Positions 36,454 through 45,468 of a DNA stretch of 64,000 nt are shown here, piece by piece. The notes under the pieces were generated by a model. That model had not been told where the DNA came from. It saw only the letters and a program-made list of their open reading frames with translations, and ran no database searches. The position numbers were made by a program, and so were the translations under genes. Numbering within the stretch: the stretch's first letter is position 1; every line of letters starts with the position of its first letter. Origin of the DNA: Kushneria pakistanensis (lineage in GTDB: Bacteria; Pseudomonadota; Gammaproteobacteria; Pseudomonadales; Halomonadaceae); contig NZ_BMZM01000002.1 in the NCBI RefSeq assembly GCF_014652795.1, positions 496,001 to 560,000 on the forward strand, written 5' to 3'.

Positions 36454-37182
36454 ATGATTCAATCCCCATTACTGACGGCCGTCTCATCCGTTGCGCACGG
36501 GTTTGGGCATCGGCAGATGTTGATGCCCGAGGTCCTGGTCGGGTTTGAAGCGGCACGGCCGCAAAAACAGCAGGTGCATGGCACGCGCGTTGTCACGGTC
36601 GACGCTCCCGGCCAGGCATGTGGCGAGGCCGACGGGTTTCTGACCGACCAGCCCGGTATTCCTGTTTCAATCGTCACCGCAGATTGTCTGCCCATTCTGC
36701 TGGCCCATCGCAGCGGGCACTATATTGGCGCCCTGCACGCCGGCTGGCGCGGGCTTCTTGATGGCATTATCGAGTCGATGCTGGGGCAGATTACGGCCTG
36801 GCGATGGGGTGAGCTGTCTGAATGGATCGCGGTGGTCGGCCCGGCCGCCGGGGCGCAGGCCTATGAGGTCAGTGAAGCGCTGGTCGATACGTTCCGGGAA
36901 AGGCTCGATCTGCCTGAGGCGCTCATGTCACCTCGTCCGCGTCATCTGGCGCTTGGTGCCATCGCCTGTTACAAGCTCCAGGCGGCAGGCGTGGGAGAAA
37001 TCGGCCATATCGATCAATGCACGATCACCACACGGGTTGATGGGTCTACGGGCGCCATTGACGGTACTGATGCTGATGCCTATCGGTTCCAGAGCCATCG
37101 GCGGCATACGTTGACCCATCCCGATCCTGAAGCGCGTCCGAAACTGCCCAATCAGCACGCCGGTCTCGTGATCCTGCCCTGA
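36454..37182 (+). CDS. pgeF: Peptidoglycan editing factor, YfiH/laccase-domain protein
   Basis: 242-residue multicopper-like fold protein. PgeF removes wrongly incorporated serine from the peptidoglycan stem; relatives oxidise purine nucleosides. The metal-site residues are present: His in QQVHGTRVV, Cys in VTADCLPILL and His in LHAGWRGLL. GGAG lies eight bases before the ATG at 36454; a TTG two codons earlier is less likely. parS site 2 lies 23 bases after the stop. Confidence 0.9.
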   Translation: MIQSPLLTAVSSVAHGFGHRQMLMPEVLVGFEAARPQKQQVHGTRVVTVDAPGQACGEADGFLTDQPGIPVSIVTADCLPILLAHRSGHYIGALHAGWRGLLDGIIESMLGQITAWRWGELSEWIAVVGPAAGAQAYEVSEALVDTFRERLDLPEALMSPRPRHLALGAIACYKLQAAGVGEIGHIDQCTITTRVDGSTGAIDGTDADAYRFQSHRRHTLTHPDPEARPKLPNQHAGLVILP

Positions 37183-37204
37183 GGCGCGCCGCCCTGAGCC
37201 AGGA

Positions 37205-37220
37205 TGTTTCACGTGAAACA
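37205..37220. other. parS: parS centromere site 2
   Basis: TGTTTCACGTGAAACA, a perfect copy of the ParB-binding palindrome, in the short convergent gap between pgeF and the DUF924 gene. Confidence 0.92.
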
Positions 37221-37231
37221 TCCCGAACGGT

Positions 37232-37801
37232 CTAAAACGACGAGCCGGGCGTGGTCAGGAAATCCAGCTCTTCGGGCGTACTGTCGCGCCCGAGAGCCTC
37301 GTTGCGATGGGGGTAGCGGCCAAAGCGCCCAAGAATGGCCAGATGGCGCTGTTCCACCTCGAGATGCCGCTCCAGTCCGGGCTGATCAAAAAGCCGCAGC
37401 GCCTCCTGATGAACGTGCAGTGATTCACTGTGCATCCACGGCATGTAGAGGAAGGGGCGCTCCCTGAGCGGCAGGCGCCGATCACAGCCCAGGCGCACAG
37501 CCTCCTGCGCCAGCACCAGCGCCTGCGGGTCATGGGAGAAGGCGCGCGGATCACCGCGATATACGTTGCGTGAAAACTGATCAATGATAATGATCTCGGC
37601 CAGACGGCCGCGGTCACTTTCGTTGTCGCGATGACCGTCACGCCAGTGGGACAGCTCGCCCCGGCGTGCCGCCTCCAGCAGCGCGCCAAAGCGTGTGGCA
37701 ATGGTGTTATCCAGGGCGTTATCGCGCCGAAACCACTGCCCGGGTGACAGGGTCTCGAACCAGAACGTCAGGACATCATCGACGTCACTCGCGGGTGTCA
37801 T
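37232..37801 (-). CDS. DUF924 family protein
   Basis: 189 residues of the DUF924 family: VLTFWFETLSPGQWFRRD at the start, then LAEIIIIDQFSRNVYRGDPRAFSHD and LPLRERPFLYMPWMHSE, all family signatures. The predicted fold is all-helical, of the TPR-like superfamily. Function is unknown. Its start overlaps the 3' end of ubiH by 17 bases, so the two genes form an operon. Confidence 0.85.
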   Translation of the reverse strand: MTPASDVDDVLTFWFETLSPGQWFRRDNALDNTIATRFGALLEAARRGELSHWRDGHRDNESDRGRLAEIIIIDQFSRNVYRGDPRAFSHDPQALVLAQEAVRLGCDRRLPLRERPFLYMPWMHSESLHVHQEALRLFDQPGLERHLEVEQRHLAILGRFGRYPHRNEALGRDSTPEELDFLTTPGSSF

Positions 37802-39008
37802 GACGGCTGTGATCCTTGCCTGTCGTCAATGGCTGACCGGTGGCCATCGACATCATGAAGCGCTTGACCGGTGACATGCGCTCGGCACCCTTCAGCCCCC
37901 TTTCTGCCAGCGAGCGCAGCGGTGCAAAGGGCAGGGTGAAGAGATGATGAAGCTGCTCGACGCCGGTCAGCATGGCAGCGTTGCGCGGCCACTGGCGACG
38001 CTGATAGCGGCTCAGCGCATGACCGTTACCCGGGTCACTTTCCTGCTCAAGGGCATCGGCCAGTGCGACCACGTCCGCCAGCCCCAGGTTGATGCCCTGG
38101 CCGGCCATGGGATGAATCACATGCGCGGCATCGCCGATCAGTGCCACGCGCTTGCCCGCATAGCGCTGGGCGTGCAAGCGGCGAATCGGGAAACGACCGC
38201 GCTCGATAATGGCTTCAATCCGCCCAAGCCGTGCCGGGAAGGCCTCGATAATGGCGAGGCGCAGGGCATCATCATCCATGCTCATGCGCTTTTGAACCTG
38301 CCCGGGGCTGTCATACCAGATCAGCGAGGCCTGTCGGTCATGCAGCGGTAACAGGGCGACCGGCCCGCTGGGGGTAAAGATCTGCCAGGTGGTATGGCCG
38401 GCTGATTCGGCCAGACGCACATTGATGATCATGGCTTCCTGGGCGTAGTCGCGCTGATGACTGCTGATGCCGGCCAGATGGCGTACCTGGGAGCGGGCGC
38501 CGTCGGCACCGATGATCAGACGGCTTTCCAGCGCGCGCCCGTCGTCGAGCAGGCCGTCAACGTGGTCGTCATGACGCTGCAGGGAGGAAAGGCGCGATTC
38601 GCTGATCAGCGTGACCTGCGGCATGGCGGTCAGCGTCTGCCATAGGGCATGGCGCAGGCGCTCGTTTTCGACAAAGACGCCAAAACGGTCCAGATCGATA
38701 TCGTCGGCGCTGAAGCTCAATGCACTCGGGGCGTCGCGGCTGCCGGCTTCGAGTCGATTGAAGTCGGTCAGAAAGTGCGACGACAGATGAATCATGACGC
38801 CGGCGTCCTGCAGCAGCTTCACGGCAGCGCTGTTGAGCGAGGTGGTGCGAAGCTGCAGGGTATCATCGGGCATCTCGGGGGCGCGGTCGCTATCCAGCAC
38901 CGTGATGGTGAAGGTGGTGCGACTTGCCAGGCGGGCGGCCATGGCGAGGCCTGCGATGCCACCGCCGACAATGACGATGTCTGATCTGATCGTGCTGGTG
39001 TCTGTCAT
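37785..39008 (-). CDS. ubiH: UbiH/COQ6-family FAD monooxygenase of ubiquinone synthesis
   Basis: 407-residue flavoprotein hydroxylase. It has the dinucleotide motif IVIVGGGIAGLAMAARL at about 12, the GADGARSQVR motif near 170, and ALIGDAAHVIHPMAGQGINLGLADV near 285, the UbiH/COQ6 ribityl-binding signature. It most likely hydroxylates the ring of 2-octaprenyl-6-methoxyphenol; UbiF or UbiI paralogues cannot be fully excluded because none is in the window for comparison. It is upstream partner of the DUF924 gene. Confidence 0.88.
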   Translation of the reverse strand: MTDTSTIRSDIVIVGGGIAGLAMAARLASRTTFTITVLDSDRAPEMPDDTLQLRTTSLNSAAVKLLQDAGVMIHLSSHFLTDFNRLEAGSRDAPSALSFSADDIDLDRFGVFVENERLRHALWQTLTAMPQVTLISESRLSSLQRHDDHVDGLLDDGRALESRLIIGADGARSQVRHLAGISSHQRDYAQEAMIINVRLAESAGHTTWQIFTPSGPVALLPLHDRQASLIWYDSPGQVQKRMSMDDDALRLAIIEAFPARLGRIEAIIERGRFPIRRLHAQRYAGKRVALIGDAAHVIHPMAGQGINLGLADVVALADALEQESDPGNGHALSRYQRRQWPRNAAMLTGVEQLHHLFTLPFAPLRSLAERGLKGAERMSPVKRFMMSMATGQPLTTGKDHSRHDTRE

Positions 39009-39118
39009 GATTGCGCCACCCGTGTAAACGATACCGTATGAAGTAAAGGCTCAAGTATAAACGACGCTACCGCGCTCGCGTGGACCGCGCACCGCCATGT
39101 GCGCTGGTGTCGCAGGAG

Positions 39119-39700
39119 CTAGCGCCGGGGGGCCTTCATGGCCGGGTCGTCCGAGAGCAGGCGATTGGCAAAATCCAGCAGTGAATCGGTAATCACGACC
39201 TCATCGGGGCGTTCGAGATGGGCCAGGTCGCCCCGGGTGATCTCGCCCTTGCCGGTCAGTACCAGTGCCGTGCGGCAACCGGCACTCTGGCCGGCCTGCA
39301 GATCGCGCAGGCTGTCACCGACCATCCAGGCTTCATCAAGATGTTCAAGCTGGCACAGGTCACGAATCTGGTACAAAAGCCCCGGCTTGGGCTTGCGGGT
39401 GTCGCTTTCATCATCGGGGCCGTGAGGGGAGTACACGACGTGACTGATCATGCCGCCGGCCGCCTCGACTTCCCGGTGCATCCTGTCGTGCATTGCCTCA
39501 AGTGTTGCCTCATCGAAGTAGCCGCGGGCAATGCCGGACTGGTTGGTCGCCACGGCGATGATCCAGCCGCACTGATGCAGGCGGGCGATGGCTTCCAGCG
39601 CCTGAGGAAAGGCCAGCCACTGCTCGGGGCTTCGGATGAACTCGATGGAGTCCTCGTTAATCACGCCATCCCGGTCGAGGATAATCAGTCCTGCGCTCAT
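39119..39700 (-). CDS. gmhB: D-glycero-D-manno-heptose-1,7-bisphosphate 7-phosphatase without zinc loop
   Basis: 193-residue HAD phosphatase of ADP-heptose synthesis, acting between the two HldE steps. Motif I LIILDRDGVINED, TNQSGIARGYF and VGDSLRDLQAG are intact. The usual zinc-binding loop (YCPH ... CDCRKP in E. coli) reads YSPHGPDDESDTRKP: all three Cys are replaced and the loop is short. The ATG at 39700 begins the conserved part. hldD, hldE, waaF and waaC are in the window, supporting the assignment. Confidence 0.88.
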   Translation of the reverse strand: MSAGLIILDRDGVINEDSIEFIRSPEQWLAFPQALEAIARLHQCGWIIAVATNQSGIARGYFDEATLEAMHDRMHREVEAAGGMISHVVYSPHGPDDESDTRKPKPGLLYQIRDLCQLEHLDEAWMVGDSLRDLQAGQSAGCRTALVLTGKGEITRGDLAHLERPDEVVITDSLLDFANRLLSDDPAMKAPRR

Positions 39701-39867
39701 GTAGGCACTCTCTGCAATGGTCCCTGAAACAGGGGAGGATAGAAGAACTTCAGGGAGTCGTTTGGCAAGGTGACATTGCCACCTTTGAAGAGCTGCTGAA
39801 AATCGCTTCCTGGACGCCCTGCAATGACTACAGTACATTGAATCAAATTCTTTTTTCGGAGTTCACC

Positions 39868-40335
39868 ATGAAAAAGCCCGTTTCGATGCTTGGCGCGGCC
39901 CTGATCACGGCCAGCATGCTGGCTGCACCGATGGCCATGGCCGGCAGCCAGGGCGCCCCGCAGGGCCAGCAGCAGGCACCGGCTCAGATGCAGCAGCCCC
40001 AGCCCGTTGAGTCTGGCACCCTGTCAAAGCAGTACAACGATGACGAGCTGCGCTCGTTTCTGGACGTCAATCGCGACATGATCCCGGTCATCCAGAGCCT
40101 GTCCAGCCAGAACGTGGAAGATCAGCAGCAGGCGCAGTCACTGATGCAGGATTTCCAGAGCAAGACGGAAGAGTCCCTTCAGGAGCACAATCTGTCCGTG
40201 GAGCAGTATCAGAAAATCGGTACTGACGCCTCGCGTGACAAGGCACTGGAAAAGCGCTTGATCGATATGGACCCCGAACTCTACCAGCAGCTGCAGTCCA
40301 TGCAGTCTCAGGCGCAGCAGCAGCCGGCGCAGTAA
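39868..40335 (+). CDS. Secreted Gln-rich DUF4168 protein
   Basis: 155 residues. A signal peptide (MLGAALITASMLAAPMAMAGS) leads to a Gln/Pro-rich stretch (about 35-55) and a helical DUF4168 domain (LSKQYNDDELRSFLDV, LSVEQYQKIGTDASRDKAL), then a Gln-rich tail. DUF4168 proteins are small periplasmic or outer-membrane-associated proteins of unknown role, common in halomonads. GGAG precedes the ATG at 39868. A strong terminator follows. Confidence 0.82.
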   Translation: MKKPVSMLGAALITASMLAAPMAMAGSQGAPQGQQQAPAQMQQPQPVESGTLSKQYNDDELRSFLDVNRDMIPVIQSLSSQNVEDQQQAQSLMQDFQSKTEESLQEHNLSVEQYQKIGTDASRDKALEKRLIDMDPELYQQLQSMQSQAQQQPAQ

Positions 40336-40380
40336 CAAGCGTCCCTCATGCGGCGTTGCGCGCTGCATGGAGGAAGCCAT

Positions 40381-40421
40381 AAAAAAGCCGGTCCGCCATT
40401 TGGCGGGCCGGCTTTTTCTTT
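40381..40421. terminator. Bidirectional terminator, DUF4168 gene / MFS gene
   Basis: Thirteen-base stem AGCCGGTCCGCCA/TGGCGGGCCGGCT (one G-T pair) with a TT loop, A6 and T5 on the flanks. It serves both convergent genes. Confidence 0.9.
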
Positions 40422-40451
40422 ATCCCGGTCATGCTTCATGCAGGGCTTCGA

Positions 40452-41648
40452 TTACGTCGGCAGATGCGACTCATGGCGATGCCCGCACCACCAGAGCACA
40501 AGGCCTGCAAGGCTGATGACGATGCCGAACAGGGTGACGCCCGTCCAGCCGGTGTGACCGTACAGCCAGGCCGAGGCCAGCGAACCGATGGCGCCGCCCA
40601 GGAAGTAGCTCACCATATAGGCAGCATTGAGGCGGTTACGGGCATCGGGGTCGATGCGATAGACCATGTTGAGGTTGGTGATGTGGACCAGCTGTACGGC
40701 GATATCCAGCAGCAGTACGCCAATCACGATCGCGACCAGGGAACGCTCGGCCCACAGCAGCGGCAGCCAGCCCAGCAGCAGCAGGACCAGCCCTGCCGTG
40801 GTGGTCAGCCGTGCCCGACCGCGGTCGACCTGACGCCCGGCCCAGGGGGCGACCAGCGCGCCTGCCGCGCCCAGAAGCCCCAGAAGGCCGATGGTAGCGT
40901 CATTGAACTGCCAGGGTGGTGCTGACAGCAGAAAGGCCACCGGGGTCCAGAAGGCGGCAAAGAGTGCAAAGGTCAGTGCCCCCAGCGCCGCGCGCAGGCG
41001 CAGTGCCGGGTGCGCCACCATCAGGCGACCTACCGAGCGAATCAGTGCCGCGTAGCCAAGCCCTGCATGGGTGGTGAGCCTGGGCAGGGCGCGCCACAGC
41101 AGCAATGTGGTGATCAGAATCAAAACGGCCGCCACCATATAGACCAGCCGCCAGTTGCCCAGCGTTGAAAGCGCCCCTGCAAAGGTGCGCGCCAGCAAAA
41201 TGCCGATCAAAAGACCACTCATGACGATGCCCACGGCGCGGCCACGTTGTTCCGGGGCGGCAAGCGTTGCGGCAAAGGGCACCAGTACCTGGGCGACGAC
41301 CGAGAAAACGCCGGTCATGGCGGTGCCCAAAAGCAGTACGGCGAGGTTGGAAGACAGCGCGCTGATCACCAGACCGATGGTGGCCAGCAGCATCATGGTG
41401 ACCACCAGCCGGCGACGCTCGATCATGTCGCCCAGCGGCACCAGCAGCAAAAGGCCGGCAGCGTAACCGAGCTGCGCCGTGGTGACGATGATACCGGCGC
41501 TTGAGTAGTTCAGCCCCAGCTGGCCGGCAATGGTGTGTAGAAGCGGCTGGGCATAGTAGTTGCTGGCCACCGAAATGCCGGTGGCAATGGCCATCAATAG
41601 CAACAGGGGAGTCGGCAGGGCCTTTGTTGTCGTATCCCGAGATGTCAC
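40452..41648 (-). CDS. MFS transporter
   Basis: 398 residues with twelve predicted helices. The A-like motif between helices 2 and 3 reads GDMIERRRLVV, and NYYAQPLLHTIAGQLGLNYSSAGIIVTTAQLGYAAGLL at the start is typical of the YgaY/drug-efflux-like MFS group. The substrate is unknown. It stands alone, ended by the terminator at 40381. Confidence 0.87.
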   Translation of the reverse strand: MTSRDTTTKALPTPLLLLMAIATGISVASNYYAQPLLHTIAGQLGLNYSSAGIIVTTAQLGYAAGLLLLVPLGDMIERRRLVVTMMLLATIGLVISALSSNLAVLLLGTAMTGVFSVVAQVLVPFAATLAAPEQRGRAVGIVMSGLLIGILLARTFAGALSTLGNWRLVYMVAAVLILITTLLLWRALPRLTTHAGLGYAALIRSVGRLMVAHPALRLRAALGALTFALFAAFWTPVAFLLSAPPWQFNDATIGLLGLLGAAGALVAPWAGRQVDRGRARLTTTAGLVLLLLGWLPLLWAERSLVAIVIGVLLLDIAVQLVHITNLNMVYRIDPDARNRLNAAYMVSYFLGGAIGSLASAWLYGHTGWTGVTLFGIVISLAGLVLWWCGHRHESHLPT

Positions 41649-41723
41649 GGCGAGCGCCTCTCTGGTTTGAAGCTTAACAGGAGAGGCGCAGTGTGAGGCG
41701 GTTTGCGCCCAGGCGCAAAGCTG

Positions 41724-42653
41724 TCAGGACTGACGCATGTGCTCCGGCAGCGGATAGCGACGGCTTGCGCGCCCGGCCCTGACCACCTGCCCCGGCACCT
41801 CGTGCCCCACAAGATCGGAAAGCGTGGCCGAGACGGCCAGCAGAGCGTCGAGATCCACGCCGGTATCAATGCCCATCTCCTCGAACATGTGGACCATATC
41901 CTCGGTGCAGACATTGCCGCTGGCGCCGGGCGCGAACGGACAGCCGCCCAGCCCGCCCAGCGCCGCATCAAAGCGTGTCACACCGGCCTGCCAGGCGGCG
42001 AGTACGTTGGCCAGTCCCATGCCACGGGTGTTGTGCACATGCAGCGTAAGGGCCACGTCGGGCCAGCGGCGGATTACCTCGTTACACAGCGCCCTGACCT
42101 GGGCCGGGTTGGCCATGCCGGTGGTATCACACAGCGACACGCCGCGAATGCCCAACGCCGCGAGGCGCTCAACAATGTCGATCACGCGGGAGGCGGGCAC
42201 CTCACCATCAAACGGGCAGCCAAAGGCGGTCGAAATCGAGGCATTGATGAACACGTCATGACCGCGCGTCTGCTCGATCATCGCGGGAAAGTGCGCCAGC
42301 GACTGCCAGGGTGTCATGCGCAGGTTGGCAAGACCATGGCTGTCGCTTGCCGACATCACCAGATTGAGCTCATCGGCACTCGCGGCCAGCGCCCGCTCGA
42401 CGCCACGCGCGTTGGGCACCAGCGCCACGTAATCAACGGTCTCGTGGCGGGTGATGCCGGCCATGACGTCTCCGGCATCGACCAGATTGGGAATGGCCTT
42501 CGGTGAGGTGAACGAGGTGGCCTCGATTTTCGCCACGCCAGTGCGGGAGAGCGCATCGATCAGGGCGATCTTCTCCGCCGTGGGCACGAAGCGCTTTTCG
42601 ATCTGCAGGCCATCCCGCGGGGCCACTTCCTGAATGAAGATGCGTTGTGTCAT
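41724..42653 (-). CDS. Hydroxymethylglutaryl-CoA lyase
   Basis: 309-residue TIM-barrel aldolase of the HMGL family, cleaving HMG-CoA to acetyl-CoA and acetoacetate. VAPRDGLQIEKRFVPT carries the catalytic Arg-Asp, SISTAFGCPFDG and LHVHNTRGMGLAN carry metal-binding His residues, and GGLGGCPFAPGASGNVCTED contains the catalytic Cys. The ATG at 42653 is adjacent to the stop of the CoA-transferase gene, so they are co-transcribed. A related 3-hydroxy-acyl-CoA substrate is possible. Confidence 0.9.
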   Translation of the reverse strand: MTQRIFIQEVAPRDGLQIEKRFVPTAEKIALIDALSRTGVAKIEATSFTSPKAIPNLVDAGDVMAGITRHETVDYVALVPNARGVERALAASADELNLVMSASDSHGLANLRMTPWQSLAHFPAMIEQTRGHDVFINASISTAFGCPFDGEVPASRVIDIVERLAALGIRGVSLCDTTGMANPAQVRALCNEVIRRWPDVALTLHVHNTRGMGLANVLAAWQAGVTRFDAALGGLGGCPFAPGASGNVCTEDMVHMFEEMGIDTGVDLDALLAVSATLSDLVGHEVPGQVVRAGRASRRYPLPEHMRQS

Positions 42654-42654
42654 G

Positions 42655-43917
42655 TCAGTGGGCCTTCTCCGATCCATGATGGTCATCCGGTTCAAACAGT
42701 ACGCCACGCGCAAACAGCGCCTGCTGGGTGTCAGCATCGATACCCAGTTCATCCAGCACTGCCCGGGTGTGCTGGCCCAGCCGCGGGCCGCCGCCTTCGA
42801 TGCGCCCCGGGGTGCGACTCAGTCTGGGCATGACACCGGGCACTTTCAGCTGCCGGCCGGTCTCGGTGGTGATGGTTTCGATCATGCGACGGGCCTGGTA
42901 GTGAGGGTCTTCAACAATGTCGCGTGCGGTGTAGGGAAAACCCACCGGTACGCCGACGGCCTCCAGTACGCTCAGCACATGCTCGCGACTGTGGCGGGAG
43001 GTCCAGTCAGCGATCGCCCCGTCAATGCGCTCGGCATGGCGCGAGCGACCATCGTTGTGGGCCAGTTCGGGCGCCTCGGCCAGTTCCGGACGCTCGATCG
43101 CCTGCATCAGACGCTTGTAGATGCTGTCGCCGTTGCCGGCGATCAGCACATGCTCATCGTTCAGGCAGGGATATGAATTCGATGGCGTGATGCCGGGCAG
43201 GGCGCTGCCGCTGGGCTCACGGATCACATCGGCGCCGTCGTATTCGGGCACCAGACTCTCCATCATCGCAAAGACCGACTCATAAAGGGCCACGTCAATG
43301 TACTGACCCTGACCGCTGCGATGACGCTCCTGCAGTGCCAGCAGCGCACCGATCACCCCGTAGAGGGCCGAGAGTGAATCGCCAAGGCTTACGCCAACGC
43401 GTACCGAGCGCTCGCCCGGATGGCCGGAGAGATAGCGCAGGCCGCCCATGGCTTCTCCAATCACGCCAAAGCCTGGCCGGTCGCGGTAGGGGCCGGTCTG
43501 GCCGTAGCCGGAGATGCGCACCATGATCAGGCCCGGGTTGCGCGCGCTCAAGGCCTCCCAGCCCAGCCCCCATTTTTCCAGCGTGCCGGGACGGAAATTC
43601 TCCACCACGATATCGGCCTCATCGACGAGACGACGCACGATCTGCTGGCCTTCCTCGCTTCTCAGATCCAGCGAGAGCGAACGCTTGTTGCGGGTCTGGA
43701 CATGCCACCACAGTGATGTGCCTTCCTCGACAATGCGCCAGCGCCGCAGTGGGTCGCCGGTGCCGGGCGGCTCGATCTTGATCACGTCGGCGCCGAACTC
43801 GCCGAGCAATTTGGTAGCAAACGGGCCGGCAATCAGCTGCCCCAGTTCCAGTACCTTCAGGCCGGACAGTGCCTGCGTGGGTTGATCGGTGGCAGAGGTG
43901 CCGTCATGGGTGGTCAT
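42655..43917 (-). CDS. CaiB/BaiF family (type III) CoA-transferase
   Basis: 420 residues: LSGLKVLELGQLIAGPFATKLLGEFGADVIKIEPPGTGDPLRRW is the family N-terminus, with NKRSLSLDLRSEEGQ, ENFRPGTLEKWGLG containing the catalytic Asp region, and GFGVIGEAMGGL. Enzymes of this family move CoA between carboxylic acids. Placement before HMG-CoA lyase suggests activation of a 3-hydroxy-dicarboxylate such as hydroxymethylglutarate with succinyl- or acetyl-CoA as donor (inference). The ATG at 43917 has GGGAG upstream. Confidence 0.88.
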   Translation of the reverse strand: MTTHDGTSATDQPTQALSGLKVLELGQLIAGPFATKLLGEFGADVIKIEPPGTGDPLRRWRIVEEGTSLWWHVQTRNKRSLSLDLRSEEGQQIVRRLVDEADIVVENFRPGTLEKWGLGWEALSARNPGLIMVRISGYGQTGPYRDRPGFGVIGEAMGGLRYLSGHPGERSVRVGVSLGDSLSALYGVIGALLALQERHRSGQGQYIDVALYESVFAMMESLVPEYDGADVIREPSGSALPGITPSNSYPCLNDEHVLIAGNGDSIYKRLMQAIERPELAEAPELAHNDGRSRHAERIDGAIADWTSRHSREHVLSVLEAVGVPVGFPYTARDIVEDPHYQARRMIETITTETGRQLKVPGVMPRLSRTPGRIEGGGPRLGQHTRAVLDELGIDADTQQALFARGVLFEPDDHHGSEKAH

Positions 43918-43965
43918 GGGTGATCCGCTCCCGGGTATGGATAGGGGAGCGAGCATGGCCGAGCG

Positions 43966-43979
43966 GTTGCAGGTGCAAC
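43966..43979. promoter_or_regulatory. Dyad in the CoA-transferase / LysR intergenic region
   Basis: GTTGCA-GG-TGCAAC, a perfect 6-base inverted repeat in the 141-base divergent gap. It sits where a LysR protein would bind to control both directions. Confidence 0.5.
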
Positions 43980-44058
43980 AATTGGGGTTTGACCAAGGCA
44001 GCGTTCGCAACCGGCGAAGACACTGCTAGGCTGGGCGGTCCTTTGGCTGGAGGGCGCC

Positions 44059-44970
44059 ATGAAGCGTCTGGATTTTGTCACCCTGCGCCTTTTTGTGGCG
44101 ATCGCCGATGAGCATAGTCTGACCCGCGCGGCCAGCCGCGAGCATCTGGCGCTGGCGGCAGTGAGCAAGCGCATCAGCGACCTGGAACGGCAGCTGGGCA
44201 TATCACTGCTCTATCGTCGACCGCGCGGTATCGAACTGACGGCCGCCGGGCACGCCTTTTTGCACCATGCCCGATTGATGCTTGAAAACCTCTCGCGTCT
44301 GGATGCCGACATGAGCGAGTACCGCATTGGCATCAAGGGACACGTTCGCCTGCATGCCAATACCTCCTCGGTCATCGAGTTCCTGCCGGATGATCTGGGC
44401 GAATTCATGGACCGTTTCCCTCAGATACGCATCGACATGAAGGAGCGGTTGAGCCATGAAATCGTCACCGCCGTGCGCGACGGGCTGGCGGACGTTGGCC
44501 TTTATGCCGGCCACGTACCGGCGGAGGGGCTGGATGCCCGCCTGTGGCGACGTGATCGGCTGGTGCTGGTCGTGCCGCAGGGGCATCCGCTGGCGGGTGC
44601 ACCCTCGGCGGCCCTGGAGCAGGCGCTGGATAACGACTTTATCGGTCTTGAGCAGGATGCCTCGCTGCAGGCGCTGCTGCAGGATGGCGCGCGCCGGTTT
44701 GACCGACCGCTGCGCATGCGCATTCAGGTGCGCAGCTTTGAAGGCATCTGTCGCATGATTGATCGCGGCATGGGGATCGGCGTGTTGCCCTGGCGGGCGG
44801 TCAGCGCCCGGCATCATGGCCTGTCACTGGTTGCCATTCCGCTCACCGATGAATGGGCGCTGCGCGAGCTGCATCTGGTCATGCGCGATTACCAGGGCCT
44901 GCCGGTCATTGCCCGTCAGCTGGTGGATCATCTGCTGCGCTGCGGCGAGAGGGACAGCCCCACAGCGTGA
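44059..44970 (+). CDS. LysR-family transcriptional regulator
   Basis: 303 residues: an N-terminal helix-turn-helix (LRLFVAIADEHSLTRAASREHLALAAVSKRISDLERQLG core) and a two-lobed periplasmic-binding-like effector domain from about 90. Divergent orientation to the CoA-transferase/lyase pair makes it their likely regulator. A weak TTCGCA/TAGGCT promoter with a 17-base spacer lies just upstream. Confidence 0.92.
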   Translation: MKRLDFVTLRLFVAIADEHSLTRAASREHLALAAVSKRISDLERQLGISLLYRRPRGIELTAAGHAFLHHARLMLENLSRLDADMSEYRIGIKGHVRLHANTSSVIEFLPDDLGEFMDRFPQIRIDMKERLSHEIVTAVRDGLADVGLYAGHVPAEGLDARLWRRDRLVLVVPQGHPLAGAPSAALEQALDNDFIGLEQDASLQALLQDGARRFDRPLRMRIQVRSFEGICRMIDRGMGIGVLPWRAVSARHHGLSLVAIPLTDEWALRELHLVMRDYQGLPVIARQLVDHLLRCGERDSPTA

Positions 44971-45157
44971 GGGTTGATAGTCGATGCCATGAAACGTACC
45001 CCGGAAAACCTGCGACCTTGGTCCTGGCGCTTCGCGAGTGACGAAACCTTCCTTGTTTATTGACTGATATTCAGCGCTCGGCCCGGCTGGCTAGAGTCCG
45101 AAGGTTATTCCCTCTTGCCGTCCTGATGGCGGCGGTTTCTGGCCAGGAGAAAGCCTC

Positions 45158-45466
45158 ATGACACCCCGGATATCGGAGCCGGTTCGCAAAAAGCGGGTCT
45201 GGATCGGTTTTATCGTGCTCTTTGCACTGATCAATCCCTGGTACTTCGCCGCTGACGCCGGCTCGACGCTGATCATGGGCATCCCATTGTGGGCGCTGAT
45301 CATTCTGGCGGCCTCGCTTGGACTTTCGATCTTTATTACCTGGACGATTCAAACGCAGTGGCGCACCGACAGCGATGAGCGCTATGACTCTGGAAAAGAG
45401 GGCGGCGCTGGCAAAGAGAACGGCGATGAGCACGGCCGCGGCGCACGCCGTGACGGGGAGGCCTAA
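45158..45466 (+). CDS. DUF3311 small membrane protein, partner of the SSS symporter
   Basis: 102 residues with two hydrophobic helices (VWIGFIVLFALINPWYF and LWALIILAASLGLSIFITWTI) and a charged, Gly-rich tail. DUF3311 proteins are almost always encoded just before a sodium:solute symporter, as here with a 2-base gap. They are thought to be accessory subunits. The tail rich in Lys, Glu and Gly is probably disordered. Confidence 0.85.
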   Translation: MTPRISEPVRKKRVWIGFIVLFALINPWYFAADAGSTLIMGIPLWALIILAASLGLSIFITWTIQTQWRTDSDERYDSGKEGGAGKENGDEHGRGARRDGEA

Positions 45467-45468
45467 GC

